Source: Medicago truncatula (taxonomy: Eukaryota; Streptophyta; Magnoliopsida; Fabales; Fabaceae). From it: a DNA stretch of 64,000 nt. Both the position numbers and the translations under genes were made by a program. Below the pieces are notes generated by a model. The model saw only the letters and a program-made list of their open reading frames with translations. It was not told where the DNA came from and ran no database searches. Below, piece after piece: positions 53,849 to 64,000 of the stretch. The stretch lies in contig NC_053047.1 in the NCBI RefSeq assembly GCF_003473485.1, forward strand, positions 14,968,001 through 15,032,000. The letters are read 5' to 3'. Positions within the stretch are counted from its first letter, which is position 1, and every line of letters starts with the position of its first letter.

Positions 53849-54119
53849 TATTTCTCCCTCGGCTAACCCAACGGCATCTGCTCCTGTTCCTGTGAAGAGC
53901 AGTCCTTCTCCTTCACCGTCTGCCATCAACTCTCCACAATCTCCTCCTCATGCTTCGCCAGCAGCTGCTCCTGCCATTACTCCATCGTCGATCTCTACCC
54001 CTCCATCTAAAGCATCATCAACATCACAGACATCCACAAACGCTGCTGCCGCTTTGAACAGATTTACAGTTGCCGGATCTGCTGCTGTCGTCCTTTTAAC
54101 TGCTGCTTTGATGATGTAA
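53349..54119 (+). pseudogene. Original AGP reading frame of unit 9 (no ATG)
   Basis: The ancestral Pro-rich frame stays open through seven TPPSQ.PSPTISPL repeats, VPVKSSPSPSPSAINSP, ITPSSISTPPSKASS and the GPI signal FTVAGSAAVVLLTAALMM, ending at 54119 with TAA. It has no ATG in frame at its 5' end; the signal peptide is in another frame. The AGP product is therefore not expected from this unit unless translation starts at a non-AUG codon, and it would then lack a proper leader. Confidence 0.75.
53409..53846. repeat. 66-bp minisatellite inside AGP unit 9
   Basis: Units starting tgtgactcc occur at 53411, 53477, 53543, 53609, then an accgtgactcc variant at about 53673, and again at 53741 and 53807, exactly 66 bp apart. 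Other AGP genes have two or three such units; the expansion is specific to this copy. Three central units are almost identical, so the expansion is recent. Confidence 0.95.
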
Positions 54120-54962
54120 AGATTTAGGCTGAGTTATTAATCACGAATTTACATATTCCTGACTCTTGTTATTTTGTGTTTTTATCTCGAATTTACATTT
54201 ATGTGAAATTTTAGCAACTCGCATACTTATGATACAACAGGTAACATTAATAACATGTCTATTGCACCGAGTATGTGAAGAATGACAACGACCGCTAGCC
54301 CTAGTGAAAGTGCAAAACAAAAACAAAATCCTTTGATTCTAAACAGAAACACACGCATAATAAAAACATAACTGCCCATAATTGCTATCATAAGCAGTCT
54401 AACAAAATCCTTTGTTTTGTTTCTTCTAATGATCTGAGTAACTGTTTAAAACTGTGCTTTTGTTAAAGATTATTTTCTTACTCTTTAGGTCAAACATGTT
54501 ATTTAAAAAAGGCTCATAATATCCTGCTTCTTTGGTTTCTCTGTGATAAAATTTAGTATTTTTGCATTTTGGGTTTTTCTAAACCATTGTCACGAAATTG
54601 AAAAGAGTTCATTAAATTTGATTCGGATTAGACGATCTGTGTTATGGTTTGGTTTTGTTACTATATAAGATGAATGATTTTAAATGTATTCTTCACTACT
54701 ATATGTATTTGAAATTTCTAGTTAGTGTAATTTCAGTAGTAGTAGGATATACACAAGTACAGTGATTATGGTATGTTGTACATTTGAAAGACTGAGAATG
54801 TGTAACAATATCTTGAAGTCCTTGCTTTTGCCCCTGATCAGAATTTTAAATGATGGGAAACTATAATTGGATACTCAAACTGTTAGTAATCGATAATGGT
54901 TATGAGAAAATTAGGCAGTTTTGGAGTTTAAGACGCATCAGTATATCACATTATCACTTAGT
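54120..54962. repeat. AGP unit 9 3' flank
   Basis: Shared 3' UTR and downstream blocks (54290-54960). It marks the right end of the AGP array; no further AGP copy follows. Confidence 0.65.
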
Positions 54963-55998
54963 GAGAGTGTATGATTTGTAAATTATATTTTTATCAATTA
55001 CTCATTTTTGTCGAGAAAACTAATTAATGCTATTTATTTGGAAAACTAAAGTTTGTTTTTTTTAAACAAAGTTTGTTTCTTGATATCTTTAAATTTGAAC
55101 AAATTTGTGTTACAAACAATTGTTCCAAGAAGAGTTGAGATTCTATAAAGGTCAAATGAATCTAAAGGTCCTTTTAAGTTTTTCGTTTATCCGAAAGTGG
55201 TCTTTTAAGTTTTAAAAGTCCCAAACAAGTCCTTTAAGTTTCAAAAGTCCCAAACAAGTCATTTAAGTTTTTGAATCGTTTCAAACAAGTCCTTGTAGAG
55301 GATGATGGTGATGATTCATATGATAGCAACAAAGAGCATTATCCACCATTTGTCATGCCTAAAAAGATGACTAATTTTAAGTGGGTGTTAGGAGCCAGAT
55401 TTGGTACCAAAGATGAGTTCAAGGAAGCAATTACCGACTATGCTATCTACATTAGGACTTGTTTGAAACGATTCAAAAACTAAAAGGACCACTTTGGAAA
55501 AAACGAAAAAACTTAAAGGACCTTTAGATGCATTTGACCTTCTATAAATAAGATGAGTAGTAATCGTTAAAAATTTCAAGTGCAAAGTAAAAGAATAAAT
55601 TTCGAGAGAAGAAAAATAAAAGACTCCATGAATGTTCAAAAGGAAGAAAAAGTTTAAGAAAGTTAAATTTTTGTTAGCTTTTGATTAATGTGAAGTTAGA
55701 AAAAAAATTATATTGACTTAAAATAAGTAAAAAGATGTGGACAATACAATTGTTTGTTATGAGAAAGTGCACAAAAATATAGGAATTTGTTGGAGAAAAA
55801 GATAATAACAGACAAGTGTTTATTACGAGAGAAAGATAACATACTTAATTTATTGGAAAGATAAAGTGTGTGTAAAAAAATAGAAATTTATTGGTGGATT
55901 AAAATTAGGGTATAATAGAAAGAAAATGTGTAAAAGTACACATCGCTATAATTTGATGTTAATTTTTTAAAAAGATGTTTAAAAACGAACGGAGGGAG
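54963..55998. mobile_element. Stowaway-like element, left end missing, carrying a MULE
   Basis: Body related to 25709-26122; the right end cggagggag is followed by TA (55999-56000). Interrupted at 55150-55539 by a MULE. Confidence 0.65.
55150..55539 (+). mobile_element. Non-autonomous MULE with transposase N-terminal fragment, 390 bp
   Basis: Long inverted ends (ggtcaaatgaatctaaaggt at left, the complement with one change at right, continuing inward for about 90 bp) with a perfect 9-bp duplication ttctataaa (55141-55149 and 55540-55548), the MULE hallmark. Between them a frame encodes YPPFVMPKKMTNFKWVLG, then RFGTKDEFKEAITDYAIY, which matches the MuDR transposase N-terminal (PF03108-type) region. 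The rest of the transposase is absent. The paralogous empty site with one ttctataaa lies at 25841-25849. Confidence 0.9.
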
Positions 55999-56349
55999 TA
56001 TATCTTCCTTCGTATGCATTGGAGACTTCCAATGTTACAGGGGTTATGCCACAACAAATTATCCCTTCTCAAGCAGGGATGATAAAAAAATCCGCATCCG
56101 TGGATACTTTAATGAATCTTCATGGATAAAATAATCGGATATTTCAATTATCCGCTATTCAATGGATATAGATGCAGAGTTGATGGTATTGTACCTTCGC
56201 ATATCTATACTTGTTATTGAACTAAATAAATTACATAATAATTACTCTTTCAACTTCAATAAAAAAAAAAAAAAAAAAAACATAATACCTATACATAATT
56301 ATTACGCGACGGTTCAATTCTCCTCTAAAACAAACCAATAATGTTACCC
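55999..56349. repeat. Array-derived repeat block
   Basis: Sequence matching 28165-28440 and 23380-23720 (gcattggagacttccaatgt, then tatccat-rich DNA and an A run), ending at the LINE insertion. No gene. Confidence 0.6.
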
Positions 56350-57680
56350 TTTAATTCGCTTTTAATTTCCTTTTATTGGGGTCGGAATGAGGATAATAGG
56401 AAAATTTCTTGGGTTCATTGGGAGTTCACTTGTTTGGATAAGGAGGTTAGTTGTTTGGGGGTAAAGAGAATTAGGGATTTATTTTGTCGTTAGGTAAGTG
56501 GTGTTGGAGGTTGTTGGTGGATCGAGAGGGTTTTTGGTTTAGACTGTTAGCTGCTAGATTTGGTTTAGTCGGGGGGCGCCTTCAGGCTGGTGGTCGAGAG
56601 GTGTCCGTGTGGTTGCAGGAGATAGTTAGCATTTGTGATGGTGTTGGTACATTGGTGGGCAGTTGGTTTTCTGATAACGCACTCCTTGTTGTTGGTAATG
56701 GTACTAGTACTTTATTTTGGTTAGATAGGTGGTGTGGTCATATTCCTCTTCGGAGGTTTCGCGTCCTGTATAATCTATCTGAGAATAAGTTGTTCACTGT
56801 GGCGCAGATGTATGAATTGGGGTGGGGCGAGGGGTAGGGAGGCTTGGAAGTGGAGGAGATTATGGGCGTGGGAAGAAGACATGGTAGTGGAGTGTAGGGA
56901 TCTTTTGCTAACTGTTGTCATTCAGGTCGATTTTGCTGATGTGTGGCAGTAGGTCTCTGATCCAGTTGTTGGGTATACAGTCAGTGGGGCTTACCACAGT
57001 CCCACTAAAAGGGCATCTACTTCTACTTCCATCCCCGCGACTCTTTTATGGAGGAATGATGTCCCCTTGAAGGTATCGGTGTTTGCTTGGTGGCTTTTTT
57101 TGGAATAGATTGCCATCTAAGATTAATTTATTTCGAAGAGGGATTATTCATCTTGACTCTCAGCTTTGCGTTTCTGGTTGCGGTCTTCAGGAATCAGAGA
57201 AGCATTTATTTTTTACTTGTAGTCTCTTTGGTCAGATTTGGAAGCTTCTTAGGACATGGTTGGGTGTTCATTTAGCGGATCCATCTAACGTATTGGATCA
57301 TTTTCATCAGTTTGGTACTTCTTCAGGTTATGCCAAATCAATGTGTTCTTTTATGCACTTGATTTAGTTTGGTAGCACTTTTGTGATTTCGAAGGAAAGA
57401 AATGATAGGTTGTTTCGCGGTACTCAGAATTCTCCTTTTCAACTTGTGGAGAAAATTAAACTTCTTTCTTTTTGGTGGTATAAAGCAAAATCTGGTGTTT
57501 TTTATTATAGTTTTTATAATTGGTGCCAAAACCCTTTTCTTTATTCGGGTATTGGCTAACATGTGCTTTTTATTGTGAACTTGTTATGTATCTTTTGGCT
57601 ATTTTTTCCGCACATCTTGTGCTAGGAAGATAGTCTGCTGGTAATAATATATTTCATTTTAATTTCTTAAAAAAAAAAAA
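56350..57680 (+). mobile_element. 5'-truncated L1-type LINE with target duplication
   Basis: The 3' part of an L1-type ORF2. The region after the reverse transcriptase (KWCWRLLVDREGFWF, NGTSTLFWLDRWCGHIPL) is followed by the zinc-binding RVT-associated domain (NRLPSKINLFRRGII, CGLQESEKHLFFTC) and an A tail at 57669-57680. Frame changes and stops are few, so it is younger than the LINE at 8728. Flanks aatgttaccc (56340) and aatgttaacc (57679) form a near-perfect duplication; the empty-site sequence appears at about 23717. Confidence 0.85.
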
Positions 57681-57964
57681 TGTTAACCTATATTTGTTAA
57701 ATTTTTAATCAAGGAACTTTGTTTTTATTAAATGTGATTAACCTTTTTTTTAAAATGTTTATTTTTTAGATATGAAATGTATGGATATATTATGTTTTGA
57801 GAAAAGGGATAAAAATGAATGTGATTATCTTTTTTTCTTAAATATTCGATAATTATAAATTTTTTTAACAATATTCATTTTTTAAAATGGTATCGATGGA
57901 TATTTGTTTATATCCATGGATACCTCAAAAGTATCCTCTTAACAAAGATCTGCATGGAATGAAT
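57681..57964. repeat. Array-derived repeat block, continued
   Basis: Matches 23740-23910 and 20035-20115 (tatccatggata words). It continues the flank interrupted by the LINE and is itself interrupted by the CACTA element. Confidence 0.5.
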
Positions 57965-60900
57965 TATTACGCCAATTTTGAGATTTAGTAGCGCTAATTT
58001 AATAACACTTTTAGAGAAAATGCTATCAAAAGATTGACTCTAATATTAATAATAGCATTTCCGTTACGCATGCTATTATAACGTGACACCTATATTAGCC
58101 CTTTTATACAAAGTGCTGTTATATGGTATTAAAAAAAATGATAAAATAAAGAGGAGTGTGATGATAGGAGTGTGATAGCGTTTTCTAGTGAACGCTAATA
58201 TTGGTGTAAATGATTTGTTAGCGTTTTATGGGGAAGGGCTATCTTTGCACATACCAAATTAAAAATAAAAAAATAAAAAAAACCGCAAAATAATTTTGCG
58301 TTTGGCGTTGAAGTAATTTTTCATTCCCTCTCCTCTTTTCTGCACCCAAAACACAACTTCTACCAAAATCACTTCATCGAACCTAACCCTCTCAAACATC
58401 TACCCACAAATCCTTCAAATTTTAACTTCTCTAGTCCGAACCCTTCAAACCATATGCCATCATCTCAACTTCTCACTGAACCCTCTCATCTCCACCCAGA
58501 AATTCTTCTCAATAGAACCCTAACCCATCATCTCATACAAATTCATTCACTGCACCCTTTGACGAAACTGACGAACTAATAGAAGTCGTTTTCTGCACGC
58601 TTTTCCTTCTCACTCGTACCTGTAAGTCTTTCCCTTTCTCTTTAGTTATGCTTTTGAAATTTGATTAACATGCTGTTCGACTAATTTACTTTTGTGTCTG
58701 ATTTTTGTAGATTTTGTTCGATAGGAAATTGGTGGGTTTGAAAGCTGCGGCCGACATTTTTATATGACTTATCTATCAGGTACCTTTTTGGTGTTATCTA
58801 TATATTCTTTTTGAGTGTAGAAACATGTGTCGGCATTTTATGGTGTAGACCCTTGAATCCTATTGGGTTTTTTTTTTCCATCAATTCCATTTCGGGTGTT
58901 GGGGGTTTTATTTGGATATTTGTGTAATTGAGTAATTTGGACAATTTCTTTATGTTATCTGCCATTAATTGTATATGTTATTTTCCCTTTAAATCAATTT
59001 TGAGTTTTGAACACATTCAAACAAATTAGTCTCTACATTAATTTTAGTTGTAATTTCCACATCGTTCTCTGTCGAAACCATTTGAATCTGCATTGGTGTG
59101 GGTGTTTCTATTTTTGTTTGATTCTGTAGGTGGCTTTTACGCGTCTGTGTCTATTTTAGAATTGCTAGTGTTTTAATGTCTCTGGGTGTGATGGGGTAGC
59201 AATTCCTATGAGGGACTCTCCTATTTTTTAAGCAGGTTTTTTCAACCCTGTGTTGGCTATCTGTGTTATCTTCAAGAATGTTGTTTTGGAGGTTGTTCAC
59301 TATGCACTGGTGTTGTTATTTGGGGTGGTCTTGTTTGGCTTTGTTTTGATCCACTTGATTAGAGTTTTTATTTCGTGTTGTTTATTATTACATAGTGATT
59401 CTACCGATTGTACTTTGTAACATTTTCGGGTTATTGTGCTCGGACTGTTGTTAATTTTATTTGCTGATAAAAAGAATATATATTTTGATGTAAACCAACA
59501 CATTGAATTAGTAGCCTAACCGAGGCTACCACATTTGTGTCAGCTACACTGGGTTGCAAAGGCAAATTGTATGGTTGAGTAGCTTTTTCACACTTTTATT
59601 TATATTGAATTTTCATTAAATCTGTTACCAGAAACTTTGTGAAGCTTTTTGGCTAAGTACTAATGTGTGTTTGACTTCAGTCCGTCCATACTGAAACATA
59701 TGTATTATCTATTAAGTTAACCTATATCTTCTCATTAAAAGAATTCAATTTGAACTTGCAATAAAAAAAAAAAAAAAAAATTCAATATGAACTTGCAGAA
59801 GAAGCTCATTTGTGATAGAGAAATTTGTATAGGCTATTAAACTTGAAACTAACGGAAAAGTATATAAAAGTGACAAATTATTACAATTCAGGATAGAACT
59901 CATAAGTGACATTAGTCTCTCTTTTTTACAAGTGACACATTATCACAATTCTTGATGGAACTCATAAATCAAAATATAGAAAAAGTGAAATGAAAATAAT
60001 ATTTATTAAGAAAGAATTGTTATGTCTAGTAGTACCTTAATGCTTATATAGCCAATTAAGAGTTGTGTTATTACCAACTTGTTGTGGGTGTTTTTGGCTG
60101 ATTTTTTGTTATCTTTAAGGTTTTTAGCTTTGGGTGTTTGAAGTTGTTCAGAGGTTTTTTTGCTGTTTTATGGTGTGGGCTGATTTGGGTATTGATTTAG
60201 ATGGGATTCAATGGCTATCAAGTATGTCTATATATAGGACTTAGCATTGAAAATGGCTATCACATGGCTTCTTTTACTCAAAATAAAACTTACGTCATGT
60301 AGTACAAAGTGAGGGAATTTAATCTTCATATCAATGTATATTTGCTCACTTTTTTTACTTGTTAATTTTCATATCCATGTATATTTAGTTTGGTCTATTT
60401 AAAACTTTCAAATATTTATATATTTCAGTTAAGAAGCTGAGTTCCATTCTTGTTCAGAAAAATGAAGCCGAGTTCCATTTATAATATTTTAATAATGGAT
60501 TCAGCTGTACACTAAAGTTCAGAGGCTTGTGATTAAAATGAAGAGAAGGAAGTTCAGGTTTTCAAGCACATAGTACAATTGGTAAAACTCTAACCAATTT
60601 GTTTTCTTCTTTGATTTTTGTTGTTGTGTGTTTCATACTTTAATCTCTTACCAGGTTCATAATTGATTGCATGGTATCTGAGATTATTTCAATGTGACTT
60701 TTGATATTTTTTATAGTGAAATTGGAATTTTCTTACATGTTTAGTATGTAGTTGCATATATTTATTAAAGGTTACTATTTCATTCATTCATGTAAATTAT
60801 GCAGGTTATTCAAACAAGGCATGTCATGGGCATCTTGGTGCCTTAAATTCTTCAATTTTGTAGGTTTCACCATTGAGTTCTCAGGTTCATTTACTCCATG

Positions 60901-61878
60901 ATTACTAGCCTTGGAAATTTTGGCAATTATAGTTTAGTGTAAATTGTTGTATAACAGCCTAGGCGTAAGTATGGCTTTTAAATACTATTTACCATGATGC
61001 TTAGTCCCTTCACTTTCATTTGTTTCAGCCTTTTGTAATAATCATGTTTTGTTGTTTATCATTTCCAGGTTATAGAATTTGGTTTTAGTTTGATATAAAT
61101 ATTGACCAAATGAAGTATAATTATTGAAATGTGTTGTCATTTGAGGTGTATCTTCCACATCAATGTATATGCGTAATCTTGAAAAGGTAATACTCGTGAC
61201 TTGTTATAAAGCTTATGATCTTACTATTCTATAAGTATCTTTAGTATTCTAAGTATTTGGTAGGAGTTTTAGTTAGATTTGAGGCTTGTAAAATTTTGGA
61301 TTCATATGGAAGGTTCCTAGTATGAATTTTTGCAGCTTGTTTCAAGTAATTTGGACGAGAGCTATATATGTGTATGCATGTATCAGAGATGTTGAAGAAA
61401 CGGACAAGAGCATAGCATAAGGGAAATGAAGAGGAACAGAGATACATATCAAAGACCCAAAGACCTTTTTTTGTTTAAATTTGAAGAGCTTTTCTTGATA
61501 ATATATACATTGTGTTAGGTTCTTTTACAATGAATACATTAAATGACTTGTTTTGTATATTTTTGAGTAATGAAATTCCTCTATGAAAATATAATTATTT
61601 TAAATGATCTTTAGAATTAATTATTTTTTTTAAAAAGAAAAAAAGAAAAAAAAAGCTTACAATAGCACTTTTATAAAAAGGGCTATTGACCACATGGTAA
61701 AAATAAATGACTAAAGATATCACTTATATGAAAAGTGCTATTAATACAGGGTCTTTAATAGCATTTTAAAAGTGCTATTATAGGTGGTATACTCTACAAT
61801 AGCAGGGGCTTTAATAGCACTTTTGAGTGCTATTAAAGACTAAAAAAAGTGCTATTAATTACCTTTTTTGGCGTATAC
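57965..61878. mobile_element. CACTA-type (En/Spm) element, decayed ends, about 3.9 kb
   Basis: Inverted ends acgccaa / ttggcgt, where the family has CACTACGCCAA; the outer CACT is eroded on both sides. Subterminal zones (57980-58260 and 61650-61870) hold many direct and inverted copies of aatagcact / gtgctatt, typical of CACTA elements. The array flank resumes on the right (tttcaaactatttatgtcc, compare 20158). No transposase is encoded. Confidence 0.7.
58300..61640. other. Interior of the CACTA element, non-coding
   Basis: A pyrimidine-rich, leader-like segment at about 58320-58640 (ccctctcaaacatctaccca style) is followed by AT-rich DNA with intron-like features but no ORF above about 70 codons and no match I recognise. 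It may be a captured gene 5' region. Confidence 0.35.
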
Positions 61879-61953
61879 ATATCATACCTGTCCAACAAAA
61901 CGAACAAGAATTTCAAACTATTTATGTCCATAGATATCCACTTACATGCTTAG

Positions 61954-63121
61954 TGTAACGCTCCTATTTCTATTAAAGCAATTAAACATGCGAATAATAC
62001 ATTTATTCAAGAAATAGAGATTACGTCTTATTCAAAATTCAAAAACCGATAGACATGTATGTGAACCTCAACAGTTACAGCGGAATATAAATCAGAGTGA
62101 TAAAATATATACATGCCATGAGCAAATAAATCATATCCAAAAGATAAATCTCAAAACCCAAACATCGGGTAGTCATCAACAAAATAATAATCCCAACGAA
62201 AATATAAACAACCTAATCTAGACCGACACGACAAGCCTAGATCAGAGCCGACACGACACCGATATCGGAGGAAGCTCCCGATATCCCAAGCAAAGACTCA
62301 CCGAGACTACTCCTGCACAACGTCTACTCACCCATACAGGCAAGTAGGCGGTTAAAACCACTGGGGGTAAGCATTACATTATCATAATCCAGATAATAAT
62401 CAAATCAAATAATATCATGTACTTGAATAATAATAGTCATGCATAAATACTTATATCACAACTTGATAGTTCATATCCACATATATCAATCACATGAATA
62501 ATTATCCAATCATAAATATTCATTCACAACATCAATCACAAACAATCATTATCAACTTTCATTCTTCTCCATTCATCACCAATCACATATTTCACATAGG
62601 ACTCATGCTATGATATGCACTTATTGACACATAAATGCATGTGGTACCAAATCTCAACAAGGTCGTCACCTCTGATGGACAAGTCAACATCGCATGTAAG
62701 GCTCACCTCTGCCTTACAATAATCTCGAAGTAAAAGATTCATCCCTTTTACAGCAACAACGACTATGATGCATGGACATGTGTAAGGACTCGATAATGCG
62801 ACAACAAATCACAATCTCAACTCAATATATAGGACAACACCCAATTATATTGATTATCTCCACAACATTGCATTATCAAGAAAACATGCCCACACAAATA
62901 AATCATAGTATTCATCATCACACATCAACATATTATCAATAATCAACAATGTCACTCAACATCAACTATATCATATAGTTTCACCAATTCAAGCATTCTC
63001 ATATTCCAAGTAAGATAGCAAAATATATCTCATGATCATTATCACATCCCAATTACATATTTACATACTCAATTATTCCCTCTAAATACTTCATTAAGCC
63101 CAATATCAAGTTTGTAAAAGT
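61954..63121. mobile_element. LTR-type fossil fragment
   Basis: Starts TGTAACGCTCC and continues with sequence of LTR character (accgacacgacaagcctag, then cagccaa-free AT-rich DNA) without coding regions. Family probably Ty3/gypsy, by style only. It is interrupted on the right by a CACTA element and its other end is not in the window. Broken, old. Confidence 0.45.
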
Positions 63122-64000
63122 CACTACTAGAAAAATCTTGAATACCGACGGATTTTAGAGACGAAATTTATTCCGTCAGTGCTAGAGACGGAATCAGAGA
63201 TGGAAAATGATAGATTGAGACGGAAGTTAGATTTTTACATTAGAGACGGAATTTGGAGACGGTTGTGTCGGTCACTAAATTGTTCCATATCTAATTCCGT
63301 CTCTACTAAATCAATATATATATTTTTTTTTTAAATGAATATTTTGACTGACAGCATTCTGAAGATTTTTTTCCTTATCTGATGTACTTGAATTGATAGA
63401 GACCGCATTGTTCCGTCTCTGAGTAAGTAAATAAATTGAAACAATTTTTTTTGTATCTATTTGGCTCCAACACAAAAATCCCTCCAACATTTCAATCGAA
63501 AAGTTATCCCTTTGGTCTCCAAGTGTTGATATTGGCAATTTTACTTTCACTTTTCCCTCTTTCAATTTCAATTTTTCCCCTTTCCTCTTCTCTATCAATT
63601 CGTTTTCCCCTTTCCTCTTCTCTTCAATTCGTTTTCCCTTTCACCACCGATCCTTGTTATACCCTGTTTTTGGACCTAAAAATACTGGGCCCAATTTCAT
63701 TTCAAACTTTGTCAAATGTCAAATTTCAACTGCACAGTTCAAATTGTCTCTGCCTCGCAGTATTTTCAATCACAATTTTACCTATGTTTTTCTTGCATAA
63801 AACCTTTTGAAATGTCTTTACTTGTCTTGTAAGTCGTTCAAAAGTGTCTCTGAATCATTACATTGCTTTTTCTACAGTTTATTTCAAAATTTGCAAAAAG
63901 TCATACAGAAGGGTATTTTGGTCATTTCCTGCAGTGGGACCCATTTTCATCCTTGTGACTGTCTCTGAGTCTTTTCGGATTACTTTTAAACATTTCATCA
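63122..64000. mobile_element. CACTA-type element, left end (continues beyond window)
   Basis: Begins CACTACTAGAAAAA, the canonical legume CACTA terminus, followed by a subterminal zone with about eight copies of gagacggaat or its complement (63155-63420). The rest, including any transposase, would lie to the right, past the nested LTR fossil. Confidence 0.75.
63655..64000. mobile_element. LTR fossil, start only
   Basis: Starts TGTTATACCCTGTTTTTGGA, a typical first stretch of legume Ty3/gypsy LTRs, inside the CACTA element, and runs to the window end. Completeness cannot be judged. Confidence 0.5.

Overview
The window is nuclear DNA of a dicot plant, most likely a legume. The basis is spliced genes with plant GT..AG introns, very AT-rich intergenic DNA, tRNA-derived SINEs (including the Au family), Tourist and Stowaway MITEs, hAT, MULE and CACTA DNA transposons, L1- and RTE-type LINE tails, and nuclear copies of plastid DNA. 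The family-level placement is inference from repeat style and protein similarity; no database search was possible.

Left part (1-17 kb): three ordinary genes. Positions 1-688 hold the 3' end of a cytoplasmic poly(A)-binding protein gene (+) ending in its MLLE/PABC domain. Positions 2219-7551 hold a four-exon gene (-) for a plant homologue of the MRN-complex-interacting protein MRNIP; its 3.8-kb last intron is packed with transposon fossils. Positions 10283-13372 hold a five-exon gene (+) for a degenerate DEAD-box protein, similar to the first RecA domain of RH39. It has lost the Walker A sequence and ends in an MLLE-like segment. Downstream are a 280-bp hairpin, a foldback MITE, a Stowaway, a SINE with target-site duplications and a LINE ORF1 fragment.

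Middle part (about 17.7-55 kb): a tandem array of nine classical arabinogalactan-protein (AGP) genes, all on the + strand. Seven are intact, intronless genes of 184-231 codons (18544, 21953, 29317, 34220, 40179, 43087, 46914). One is a pseudogene that has lost promoter and start (about 48240). One (53327) has a rearranged signal-peptide region, so the usual ATG now reads an expanded 66-bp repeat in another frame. Each intact gene encodes a signal peptide, a Pro/Ala/Ser/Thr domain and a hydrophobic GPI-anchor signal. Promoter and 3' flanks are shared between units, so insertions in single units can be read against paralogous empty sites. The array has absorbed two plastid DNA insertions (rps18-rpl20; rps3-rpl16-rpl14), the second carrying a solo-LTR-like fossil, plus PIF/Harbinger elements, a long-TIR element and SINEs.

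Right part (55-64 kb): transposon-dominated. It holds a MULE with a transposase N-terminal fragment and a perfect 9-bp duplication, a 5'-truncated LINE, a decayed CACTA element of about 3.9 kb, an LTR fossil, and a second CACTA element that runs off the window and is itself entered by another LTR fossil.

The observations most worth following are the frame-shifted 173-codon repeat ORF at 53327, the helicase/MLLE fusion-like gene, and the hairpin next to it.
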